Assembly: GCF_007197645.1 (NCBI RefSeq)
Contig: NZ_VKGK01000030.1
Span: 1 to 63,646 of the forward strand
Reading direction: 5' to 3'
Source: Shewanella hanedai
GTDB taxonomy: Bacteria; Pseudomonadota; Gammaproteobacteria; Enterobacterales; Shewanellaceae
Length of the DNA stretch: 63,646 bases
Numbering within the stretch: position 1 is the first letter of the stretch; every line of letters starts with the position of its first letter. Position numbers and translations under genes: made by a program. Of the stretch, positions 1-7,493 are shown one piece after another. The notes beneath the pieces were generated by a model that worked only from the letters and a program-made list of their open reading frames with translations, searched no databases and had not been told where the DNA came from.

Positions 1-119
1 CAATATAGGGTGCTGGGTAACAGAATACGCCTTAGTGGAGGCTTGAGCCGTATGCAGTGAAAGTTGCATGTACGGTTCTTAGGAGGGCGGTACTTGGTAA
101 CAAGTGCCGCCTATCCGAC
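1..119 (+). mobile_element. 3' end of a group II intron (domains V and VI)
   Basis: Positions 45-78 fold as a textbook 34-nt group II domain V: outer stem of 8 pairs containing the AGC catalytic triad (46-48), a two-base bulge (T69, G70), an inner stem of 6 pairs and a GAAA tetraloop (59-62). Positions 82-116 form domain VI: a long stem (85-96 with 101-112), GTAA loop, and pairs 82-84 with 114-116 leaving A113 bulged as the branch point. The intron would end at 119 (AY ending), seven bases after and including the branch A. The 5' part and any reverse transcriptase lie outside the window. Seen directly; the class is not assigned. Confidence 0.85.
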
Positions 120-144
120 AGAAACGTGTTTTATCACTCGCAGT

Positions 145-379
145 AAAATCGAAGAGATGAATAACCCGATGTAGATGCGGCGGTGGGCTTCGGTTTCAGG
201 GATGAAACCGCAGAGCGGCCAGGGATGGCTTCACAGCGTCCCACTGAAGCACCTACATGTGAGCATGCTGCAAGCAATAGATAACAATGAAGCCATGCTT
301 ACCTAAAAATAACCAAATACCAAAACCGCCCAATGCAACCAACCTAAAGATATTTGAAACTTGCTATCAGGCAAGTCAG
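145..379 (+). repeat. Intergenic hairpin-bearing repeat, copy A
   Basis: Shares ordered blocks with copies at 387-656, 6701-7020 (reverse) and 9806-10294: TCGAAGAGAT, ATGCGGC, a CACTGAAG-type block, GCTGCAAGCAATA, then a tail running AAAGATATTTGAAACTTG to GGCAAGTCAG. Two hairpins sit inside: 191-210 (8-bp stem, loop GGGA) and 218-229 (4-bp stem, loop GGGA). It begins about 25 bases after the group II intron end. It has no convincing ORF and no recognised function. Confidence 0.8.
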
Positions 380-386
380 CAAGCTT

Positions 387-656
387 TTGTCCAAAAATGA
401 GCTAGCTACTAGAAGAACCTAAATCGAAGAGATAAAGAATCAGGTGTGAATGCGGCTATGACCTTTGACAGCATGGACGCTGTCGGAGAGGCTATAGGGA
501 TATACTTGCGCCGTGTCATAGAAGTATTTACGCATAAGGCATGCTGCAAGCAATAGATATCAACAAAGGTATGCTTATCAGGTAATAGCTAAATATGAAT
601 TCTGCCAAATGAGCCCAACTAAGAAGATATTTGAAACTTGCTATCTGGCAAGTCAG
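387..656 (+). repeat. Intergenic hairpin-bearing repeat, copy B
   Basis: Second direct copy, separated from copy A by a few bases. It opens with a TTGTCCAAAAATGAG block also present in copy C near 9810. It has the blocks TCGAAGAGAT, GTGTGAATGCGGCT, GAGGCTATAGGGA, GCATGCTGCAAGCAATAGAT and the GGCAAGTCAG tail. Hairpins: 468-483 (ACAGC/GCTGT stem, hexaloop ATGGAC) and 493-504 (TATA/TATA stem, loop GGGA). Its hairpin stems differ from those in copy A at the matching places while the loops keep a GGA core. Confidence 0.8.
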
Positions 657-673
657 TCGTCACGAGTGTTGCA

Positions 674-700
674 ATTTATCTTAACCTCGTTAAGATAAAT
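674..700. other. Perfect 12-bp inverted repeat, 3-base loop
   Basis: ATTTATCTTAAC (674-685), loop CTC, GTTAAGATAAAT (689-700). It lies in a 250-base gene-free stretch between repeat copy B and the DUF2087 gene. No T-run follows on either strand, so it is not a typical terminator; a binding site or an element end is possible. Confidence 0.5.
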
Positions 701-906
701 ATCTGGGTCGGCAGTCCACCTAGGCATCGCCAATGCACTTACTATTAAGCGCAACGCTAAACCTGCTGAAATTCTATTATTATCGATATCTTTTTGATTG
801 ATATCAGGCAACCTGAATATTTGTGTGCCTTGTTTGGAATGGCGATCACTGACCCTTGAATGCGAATGCATTCTCTAGCTAGGCACCCAGAATACGGGTA
901 ATTCCT

Positions 907-1506
907 ATGTCAAAAAGTCTAACTCCTTTTAGCTGCGACGATATCTCGGCGTTGGCTAAATCACTGCGTAAACAGTTGCAACAACATGAATCGTTTCCCA
1001 GTCATGTAGAGATGCTCAACATCTTAGCCAAGGCCTCTGGTTTACAAAACTTTCAGCAATTGCGTCAGCAGCATGCTGAACAGTTATTATCTGAACAACC
1101 TGAACTCTCTGTCCCTATCCCAAAACGTTTAAAGCCCTTTATGAGCTCTGACTACATCATGCATAGTTGGCCGGCAAAATACGCTATTCAGCAGCAGAGT
1201 TTGTGGTTTTTCTGGTGTCGATTTCAATATCAACAGAGCTACACTGAGCAGCAAGTTAATGGAATTTTAAGCGACTATCTCGATTCTCTCGATTTTAAGG
1301 ACTTTGCCTTAATTCGGCGTGAGCTTTGTAATCATAAGTTACTTAAACGCACCGATGATGGCGGCACTTATTGGCGTGCATCAGCAACAACACCGGATGG
1401 ATTTGAGCCATTGGCCGATTTCTGGCCTAGCCCATTAAAGCCTAGCCAATTGCAGCCTAATCAATTAGAACATAACCAATTAAAAAGTGATAATGAGGAG
1501 AATTAA
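907..1506 (+). CDS. DUF2087 domain-containing protein
   Basis: 199 residues, soluble, no signal peptide. The C-terminal half (about residues 80-160) has the DUF2087 pattern: a basic W-P-x-K-x-A start, a YTEQQVNGIL segment, then FALIRRELCNHKLLKRTDDGGTYWR, split as RRELCNHKLLKR and GGTYWR. DUF2087 is often joined to DNA-binding or regulatory domains. The N-terminal 60 residues (LRKQL...HVEMLNILAKASGLQNFQQLRQQ) look like a short helical domain seen in related proteins. A Q/P/L repeat (KPSQLQPNQLEHNQL) ends the protein. Its stop directly precedes the ATG of the next gene, so the two are likely co-transcribed. The ribosome site is weak. Biochemical role unknown. Confidence 0.75.
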   Translation: MSKSLTPFSCDDISALAKSLRKQLQQHESFPSHVEMLNILAKASGLQNFQQLRQQHAEQLLSEQPELSVPIPKRLKPFMSSDYIMHSWPAKYAIQQQSLWFFWCRFQYQQSYTEQQVNGILSDYLDSLDFKDFALIRRELCNHKLLKRTDDGGTYWRASATTPDGFEPLADFWPSPLKPSQLQPNQLEHNQLKSDNEEN

Positions 1507-1923
1507 ATGAATTTTCAAGTGATTAACGAAGAATCTCCTCAGCTGGTGGATGAACTGGTTGAAGGTGTGCGGACGTTTGTTCATGAACAGTTGGGTGATG
1601 AAACTACACTTCCCCTGTCAGTCATCGCCAGAGACGATGATGGCGCATTAATGGGCGGCGTGTCGGGACGAACGATATACAGTAACTTTTTGATTGGCGT
1701 TGTTTGGGTCGATAAAAAATACCGAGGTACTGGACTGGGACGGAAGCTGATGGAGTCAGCAGAAACCCAAGCCATAGGGCGAGGATGTAAAGTCTCTCAA
1801 TTAGATACTTTATCAATCCAAGCTCCGTTGTTTTATCAGAAATTGGGCTTTGAGATAGTTGGTGAAGTCCCTGAGTTCCCAGGCAGTCCCGCGCGCTATT
1901 TCATGATGAAAACGATTAGTTAG
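1507..1923 (+). CDS. GNAT family N-acetyltransferase
   Basis: 138 residues, one GNAT domain. The acetyl-CoA binding motif A is visible as VDKKYRGTGLGRKLMESAE (about residues 77-95, R/Q-x-x-G-x-G/A type), followed by LDTLSIQAPLFYQKLGFEIVG, the usual beta5/alpha4 segment ahead of the C-terminal strand. Substrate unknown; such small enzymes acetylate amines on small molecules or proteins. It starts immediately after the upstream stop, with GAGGAG about eight bases before the ATG. A second GNAT gene follows 35 bases downstream. Confidence 0.85.
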   Translation: MNFQVINEESPQLVDELVEGVRTFVHEQLGDETTLPLSVIARDDDGALMGGVSGRTIYSNFLIGVVWVDKKYRGTGLGRKLMESAETQAIGRGCKVSQLDTLSIQAPLFYQKLGFEIVGEVPEFPGSPARYFMMKTIS

Positions 1924-1958
1924 AGTTAAGTATGAGAGCCGTAAGTTATTAAATATTA

Positions 1959-2420
1959 ATGATGGCTGACGCGGTTAATTGCACAATGGAATCAATCACT
2001 ATGGATCACGTTATGTATCTTGTAGATGTTATACAGCCTACCGCTGCAGAGTTTTCTAGCCTTAGAGTCAAAGTTGGTTGGGGAGCGACTAACTTGGAGA
2101 TGGCTCAACGTAGCTTAGAAAACTCTCTGTTTCATGTGACTGCTCGTATTGATAATAAACTGATCGGAATGGGAAGGGTTATTGGTGACGGGGTCATGTT
2201 TTTCTATGTTCAAGATGTGGTTGTTGATCCTGATTTCCAGCAGCAAGGTGTCGGTGGTGCCTTGATGCAGGAAATTGAACAATATCTGTCTATCACGGCT
2301 CAAAAAGGCTCTACAGTCGCGTTATTATCAGCTCAAGGAAAAGAGTCTTTCTATGCTCGTTATGGTTACTCTGAACGTTCAGGTGATCCGCTAGGTAAAG
2401 GTATGTGCAAGTTTATATAG
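1959..2420 (+). CDS. GNAT family N-acetyltransferase
   Basis: 153 residues. Motif A reads VVDPDFQQQGVGGALMQEIEQYL (Q-Q-G-V-G-G), preceded by the DVVV strand, with FYARYGYSERSG near the end, all typical of GNAT. The first 14 residues are not typical, and an internal ATG at 1989 is a possible true start; I see no decisive ribosome site. Substrate unknown. Sits in a same-strand run from 907 to 3486, which may be one transcription unit. Confidence 0.8.
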   Translation: MMADAVNCTMESITMDHVMYLVDVIQPTAAEFSSLRVKVGWGATNLEMAQRSLENSLFHVTARIDNKLIGMGRVIGDGVMFFYVQDVVVDPDFQQQGVGGALMQEIEQYLSITAQKGSTVALLSAQGKESFYARYGYSERSGDPLGKGMCKFI

Positions 2421-2425
2421 GCTAA

Positions 2426-3187
2426 ATGATGAATCAGTATGAAAGACATATAAGCAGATTAAGAGAAGAGCTAAGGCAAAGAAGCTCTGATGAGAAAGCG
2501 GAGTCTAGTCGTCGCTATTTTCCTGATGGCATTAATTGTATTGGGGCGAACGCTGCGGATATTAAGTCGATTATTTCCGGCTTTCACTCCGACTCTCACT
2601 CCGAGAATGCAGAGCTAACTGCAGTTGAGGTATTGGCGATTGCTGAGCATCTTCTGTTGACTGCGCAGTGTCATGAGGAGAATCTTATTGCTTTCGGTCT
2701 GCTGAATAAGCTAGTCAAAAAGAATTATGATGATGACTTGCTGCTGCGATTCGAATACTGGTTAGAACACTATGCAAGTAATTGGGCTCAGGTTGATGAT
2801 CTGTGTATCAAAACCATTTATCAGTTCCTGTTATCTCGTCCCCATTTGATAGTAAAAACCCAGCATTGGGCAACATCTGAGGTGTCGTGGTGTCGGCGAG
2901 CGAGCAATGTTGTTTGGGTAAAGTTCATCAAACGAGGCATGGGTAAATCGACATACTATTTAGATAAGCAGCTGGCCTTTAAAAACTGCGACTTACTTAT
3001 TGATGATAAAGATGAGTTTGTTCAAAAAAGCATTGGCTGGTTGCTAAAAGTCACATCCCAACACCATGAAAATGATGTCATTGAATATATCGAGAATAAT
3101 GCCACTAAGATGACGAGGCCAACGATGCGCTATGCCATTGAGAAAATGGATGCTGCAACAAGACAAAGGCTGTTATCTCTAAAATGA
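2426..3187 (+). CDS. AlkD-like DNA alkylation repair family protein (HEAT repeats)
   Basis: 253 residues, almost all helical, in the pattern of the AlkC/AlkD (COG4912) HEAT-like family: a glycine-rich entry (INCIGANAADIKSI), a helix with EVLAIAEHLL, WAQVDDLCIKTIYQFL around residues 118-133, the W-A-x-S-x-x-x-W-x-R-R-A segment (WATSEVSWCRRASNVVW), and a C-terminal EFVQKSIGWLLK helix pair. AlkD members are glycosylases that remove bulky or positively charged alkyl bases; some family members only bind DNA. Catalytic activity is not proven from sequence. It starts five bases after the previous stop and overlaps the next ATG by four bases. Confidence 0.75.
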   Translation: MMNQYERHISRLREELRQRSSDEKAESSRRYFPDGINCIGANAADIKSIISGFHSDSHSENAELTAVEVLAIAEHLLLTAQCHEENLIAFGLLNKLVKKNYDDDLLLRFEYWLEHYASNWAQVDDLCIKTIYQFLLSRPHLIVKTQHWATSEVSWCRRASNVVWVKFIKRGMGKSTYYLDKQLAFKNCDLLIDDKDEFVQKSIGWLLKVTSQHHENDVIEYIENNATKMTRPTMRYAIEKMDAATRQRLLSLK

Positions 3188-3486
3188 AGAAGTACTTAAC
3201 ATCCATTTTGGCTTTTGTAATAGGGATTGTGATTCTTGTTATGATTGCAATTTATTGGAATGAAGCTAGAAAAGAGGTGGTATTTCTTTGTGGGAACTTT
3301 GTGCAAGGGGTTTCTGAGCATAGTGTTGGTAAGCAATTAGATACAGGTAATTTGTTAAGGTACCGTACTCAACCAACTCCCTTTGGTAAATTGATCAAGG
3401 TGGATAGCTTATACAGCTTTAGGCTTTATACATGTACCATTGACATCGATGCCAATGGTATCGTGCAAAGCGCCCAATTTGAGTAA
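3184..3486 (+). CDS. Small membrane-anchored hypothetical protein
   Basis: 100 residues. One N-terminal transmembrane helix (about residues 4-25, LTSILAFVIGIVILVMIAIY) without a signal cleavage site, then a mostly polar domain with three cysteines (FLCGN, YTCTI). The ATG overlaps the stop of the AlkD-like gene in an ATGA, which indicates translational coupling. I do not recognise a family. Its periplasmic or cytoplasmic domain of about 70 residues could be a small beta domain. Confidence 0.6.
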   Translation: MKKYLTSILAFVIGIVILVMIAIYWNEARKEVVFLCGNFVQGVSEHSVGKQLDTGNLLRYRTQPTPFGKLIKVDSLYSFRLYTCTIDIDANGIVQSAQFE

Positions 3487-3583
3487 CATAAATCGAGTGT
3501 TTATCAGTTTAGATAACTCAGTAATAGCAAGCTCAGCTCATGCTTTAATAGAGAGCCTAACTCTGATCATTTAACGATATGAC

Positions 3584-5029
3584 TTACTCTGCGAGTAAGA
3601 CCATTAACTCTGTGGTTTTACGCTGCATTAATTCAATATCGCCTCTGGACTCGACATTGAGTCTAACGAGCGGCTCGGTTTTAGAGCATCGTAAGTTAAA
3701 GCGCCACAAGCCATTGGTTGCAGCGGGATCAGTATCAGAACCCGAATTAGGATCCGAACCAGAATCAGAGCTGGGTAGGATCATGCTGAGCCCATCAGTT
3801 TCATCTATCTCTATCGCCACACTTTCATAATAACGACGTATTTTTGCTATGACCTCATCTGGATTTTCAATCTTAGCGCTTATCTCCCCCGATGCTGGAT
3901 AGGCATCGATACGCGCCGCAACAGCTTGGGAAAGAGTGAGCTTATTGTTCGATAATAGCTCGACGATTAGCAGCCAAGGGATCATGCCTGAATCGCAATA
4001 ATTGAAATCGCGGAAATAGTGATGGGCGCTCATCTCACCGCCATATACCGCACCATGCTGACGCATCAGCTGCTTGATGTAAGCATGGCCAGCGTTAGAT
4101 TGACGTGCTTGGCCTGCATTTTCATTGCAAATATCGATCGTGTTCCAGATGAGTCTTGGATCGTGAACGATTGTTGCGCCTTGCTCCTTACGCAAAAAAG
4201 CTTCAGCTAAGAGCCCGACGATGTAATAACCCTCGATAAATTGACCTTTTTCATCGAACAGAAAGCAGCGGTCAAAATCCCCATCCCATGCGATACCCAT
4301 GTCTGCGTGGTGTTCGAGTACTGCATCTGAGGTGGCTTGACGATTTTGTACCAGCAGCGGATTCGGGATCCCATGAGGAAATTTACCATCGGGTTGATGG
4401 TGTATTTTGATGAACTCGATGGGCATATGTCGTCTGAGTAACTCAGCTTCTATTTCATCAAGCACGGGGCCTGCAGTGCCATTACCTGCGTTGACGACGA
4501 GTCTAATGGGCGATGACTGAGTTGCTTTGAGTTGATTACAGTCAATATAACTCAGCATCTGTTGAATATATTCAGCCATCACGCTGATCTTCCGATAGCT
4601 TCCTTTAATCGCTGATTTTGGCTTAAATGCTTGAGATTCAGCAAGCTCTTGAATCGCGATGAGTCCATTTTCGCGGCTAATAGGTCGCGAGCCGGTCGTG
4701 ACCATCTTCATGCCGTTATAGTCGATAGGGTTGTGGCTGGCGGTGATCTCAATGCCGCCATCGAGTTTTAGGTAAGAGGTGGCAAAGTAGATCTCTTCAG
4801 TGCCTGTCATGCCAAGGTCGAGTACATTGACGCCGCTATCCATCAAGCCCTGAGCTAATGCCTGTTTTAAACTCGCTGAGCTTAAGCGGCAATCGCCACC
4901 GATAACCACAGTATCCGCGTTAATGACCTCTGCAAAAGCGCGGCCGATGCGATAAGCAATGGTATTATTTAGCTCATGGCCTAGCTTGCCACGGATATCG
5001 TAGCTTTTAAAACAGCTCAGTAAACTCAT
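3584..5029 (-). CDS. manB: Phosphomannomutase
   Basis: Interconverts mannose-6-phosphate and mannose-1-phosphate for GDP-mannose synthesis. 481 residues from the ATG at 5029, which has AGAGGCAG upstream and begins MSLLSCFKSYDIRG as in the family; a longer frame to 5086 would run into manC. The phosphoserine loop TASHNP, the metal loop GDFDRC and the phosphate-binding RCSKTEPLVRLNVESR are all present. Unusual: between GLSM and WRFNLR lies an S/D/P/G-rich insert of about 22 residues (SSDSGSDPNSGSDTDPA) where the family normally has only a few. Lies 10 bases downstream of manC in one operon. Confidence 0.92.
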   Translation of the reverse strand: MSLLSCFKSYDIRGKLGHELNNTIAYRIGRAFAEVINADTVVIGGDCRLSSASLKQALAQGLMDSGVNVLDLGMTGTEEIYFATSYLKLDGGIEITASHNPIDYNGMKMVTTGSRPISRENGLIAIQELAESQAFKPKSAIKGSYRKISVMAEYIQQMLSYIDCNQLKATQSSPIRLVVNAGNGTAGPVLDEIEAELLRRHMPIEFIKIHHQPDGKFPHGIPNPLLVQNRQATSDAVLEHHADMGIAWDGDFDRCFLFDEKGQFIEGYYIVGLLAEAFLRKEQGATIVHDPRLIWNTIDICNENAGQARQSNAGHAYIKQLMRQHGAVYGGEMSAHHYFRDFNYCDSGMIPWLLIVELLSNNKLTLSQAVAARIDAYPASGEISAKIENPDEVIAKIRRYYESVAIEIDETDGLSMILPSSDSGSDPNSGSDTDPAATNGLWRFNLRCSKTEPLVRLNVESRGDIELMQRKTTELMVLLAE

Positions 5030-5039
5030 TATGCTGCCT

Positions 5040-6533
5040 CTAGTCTCGACCATATTTGTCTTTAAAACGGACAATGTCGTCTTCACCTAAATAATCCCCA
5101 GATTGAATTTCAATGAGCTCTAATGGTTGCTTGCCCGGATTTTCAAGTGCATGAACCATGCCCACAGGAATATAGGTCGATTGGTTCTCATTGAGCAACA
5201 GCTCCTCGTCGCCTTTGGTGACTTTGGCTATGCCAGAGACCACAATCCAGTGCTCAGCCCTGTGGTGATGCATCTGCAACGAGAGCTTCTCTCCTGGGTT
5301 AACCGAGATACGTTTAACTAAAAAACGCTCACCATTATCGAGTGCATCGTACTTCCCCCATGGGCGATAGACCTGCTTATGCTGTTTAAGCTCAGGGCGT
5401 TGCTCGGCATCTAGTTGCTCAACAATCGCTTTAACGTGCTGAACCTCGGACTGCTTAGCAATTAAGATGGCGTCTTTGGTTTCAACCACCACCATATTCT
5501 CAAGCCCTAGGGTAGTAACTAGCTTGTCTTGTGCGTAGATATAGCTATTTTTGGTGCGATGGGCAATGACATCGCCGCGCATCGCATTGCCATGAGTGTC
5601 TTTACTTGATGCTTCCCATAATGCAGACCAAGTGCCGACATCGCTCCAGCCACAATCCATCGGTACAACTATGGCCTTGTCGTTTGGTGACACGGTATTA
5701 CACAAGGGCTCCATGACGGCATAATCGATAGATTCAGCGGGGCAATCGATGAAAGCGTGCTTATCAATGCGGGTAAAGTCGAGATCCATAAGAGGGCAGG
5801 CTAACGCTTGCTCGCAAGCGCTATAAATATCGGGTCTGTGTCGATGTAGTTCGGTTAAATAGACGCTGGCCTTGAACATGAAAATACCGCTATTCCAATA
5901 ATACTCACCACTTTCAAGATAAGCCTGCGCAGTATCGATATCGGGTTTCTCAACAAACTTATCGATAATAAAACCAGCAGATGATGCTTCAAGATCAGTT
6001 GTTTGAGCGAATGCATTCCCTCGTTTGATGTAACCGTAACCCGTTTGCGGCGAGGTCGGCACTATACCAAAAGTGACAAGCTTACCAGCTTGTGCAAAGG
6101 CATTGGCTGACAGGACAGTTTGGCAGAAACTGACCTCATCTCTAATCACATGATCGGCAGCAAGCACCAGCAAGACAGGATCCTGTCCATTCTTTATGGC
6201 ATGAAAAGCGGCGAGAGCGATAGCCGGTGCGGTATTTCGACTCACAGGTTCCAGCATAATACCGCTATGGGGCAGCTGATTGGCCCTGAGCTGCTCAGCG
6301 ACTGCAAACCTATGTTCTTCATTACAAAGCACCATAGGTGGCTGATGCGCTATGCCAGCCAATCGCTGCATCGTCGTTTGTAACATCGAATGATCACCAT
6401 CCAGTGTCAGAAACTGTTTTGGAAAGCATTGACGAGACAAAGGCCATAAGCGAGTCCCACTGCCTCCGGCTATGATGATGGGTAATATCAATTTATCATT
6501 CAATTTTTGCAGGCTTGTCGGCTGGCCGTTCAT
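5040..6533 (-). CDS. manC: Mannose-1-phosphate guanylyltransferase / mannose-6-phosphate isomerase
   Basis: Bifunctional type II enzyme, 497 residues. N-terminal nucleotidyltransferase domain with the signature IIAGGSGTRLWPLSR (about residues 20-34) and FVEKPD; C-terminal cupin with WGKYDALDNGERFLVKRISVNPGEKLSLQMHHHRAEHW, whose HHH...E supports the isomerase site. It makes GDP-mannose from mannose-1-phosphate and GTP, and can feed fructose-6-phosphate into the pathway. Paired with manB, so the operon provides GDP-mannose for surface polysaccharide. No glycosyltransferase or polysaccharide cluster is next to it, which is somewhat unusual. Confidence 0.93.
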   Translation of the reverse strand: MNGQPTSLQKLNDKLILPIIIAGGSGTRLWPLSRQCFPKQFLTLDGDHSMLQTTMQRLAGIAHQPPMVLCNEEHRFAVAEQLRANQLPHSGIMLEPVSRNTAPAIALAAFHAIKNGQDPVLLVLAADHVIRDEVSFCQTVLSANAFAQAGKLVTFGIVPTSPQTGYGYIKRGNAFAQTTDLEASSAGFIIDKFVEKPDIDTAQAYLESGEYYWNSGIFMFKASVYLTELHRHRPDIYSACEQALACPLMDLDFTRIDKHAFIDCPAESIDYAVMEPLCNTVSPNDKAIVVPMDCGWSDVGTWSALWEASSKDTHGNAMRGDVIAHRTKNSYIYAQDKLVTTLGLENMVVVETKDAILIAKQSEVQHVKAIVEQLDAEQRPELKQHKQVYRPWGKYDALDNGERFLVKRISVNPGEKLSLQMHHHRAEHWIVVSGIAKVTKGDEELLLNENQSTYIPVGMVHALENPGKQPLELIEIQSGDYLGEDDIVRFKDKYGRD

Positions 6534-6700
6534 AGTTATCGATAGGCATTCAAAGTTGATGTAGATAATACCATTAACCTCTGTTTTACCTATAGGGCAG
6601 GAGGTAAATAGTAAAGTTGGCTAACCTTCGAATGAAGACTGATTACATTTTGTTAGTGTAAATCTGAGAGTTGATTAAACTTTCGCTGCGAATGACTTCT

Positions 6701-7020
6701 TTGACCGTCATCCTGAACTAGTTTCAGGATCCAGCTTGAAGACTTTGGATTAGTTGGTATTTGCAGGTGTGCTTGAAGCTCGTACCTTTATGGTTGTTTA
6801 TTGCCTCCAGCAGGGGAATGTGTAGTTACTTCTGCGAGACGCTGGCTCTTGATTTCATAAGAGTCATCCCTATACGCTCTACGACTTCAAACAACGTCCA
6901 TGTTTAACGGCCAGTTCGGCGTCCCTGCCTCTCGTTCGAAGAGTATCACTTCGCGATACCTCACCCTGAAGTCGAAGCTCGCAGCCGCACCTACACCTGT
7001 TCATGAATCTCTTCGATTTT
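6701..7020 (-). repeat. Intergenic hairpin-bearing repeat, copy D (inverted, diverged)
   Basis: Read on the minus strand it starts AAATCGAAGAGATTCATG, continues CAGGTGTAGGTGCGGCTG, contains TCGTAGAGCGTATAGGGA and CAGCGTCTCGCAGAAGTA, then CCTGCTGGAGGCAATAAACA, all matching copies A-C in order. Hairpins are less regular, though one AAC/GTT stem with an ATGGAC loop remains near 6893-6904. The end at 6701-6730 contains a separate short inverted repeat around TCCTGAA...TTCAGGA (6711-6728). It lies between manC and the cassette region. Confidence 0.65.
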
Positions 7021-7492
7021 GACTTATCTGAGTAAATCGCTAACACGGAAATGCCCCAAAATCATTTTCACTGATAAGAATGGTAAGTAGCGCAATTAAA
7101 GCTTTGGGCTTATAAAAGCTAATGTGAAAGGTTTTTGCATAGTCTATAAGTTATGCCAGCCCTATCTTTTGATGGCATAGCGTCTCCTCACCAGAACTGT
7201 GCATATAAACAGTTATAATAGGCATAGTGAAGTTGCGTCACTATTTTGGTGTAAGAAGGAAGGGGATTTAGAGCTGGCAACTACTAAGTTACTGTTTAAA
7301 AGCATTTATATTCAATAGTTAAATCAAACCACATCACAAATATGCAAATTCTGGTTTTCACTATAAGAAGAGTCAGTGAAATCGCAGTTAATCATTTCGT
7401 AAGGTATTGAACATAATTCTATTTCAAGTTATTTTGCTAGTCTAAAATCAACTTGGCTTACTGTTTTTATTCGGAATTCAGCCTAATACATT
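7021..7492. other. Gene-free stretch upstream of the cassettes
   Basis: AT-rich, about 470 bases, no supported ORF on either strand. I looked for an integron integrase remnant or an attI-like site and saw none. It includes a possible imperfect hairpin around 7152-7176 (TTATGCCAGC...GATGGCATAG). A cassette-type junction GTTATAC occurs at 7493-7499 at its end. Confidence 0.5.
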
Positions 7493-7493
7493 G

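Noticed and set aside
653..871. 72-residue minus-strand ORF upstream of the DUF2087 gene
   Set aside because: Its end is formed by a perfect hairpin and its start lies in a repeat-rich region; no family features or ribosome site.
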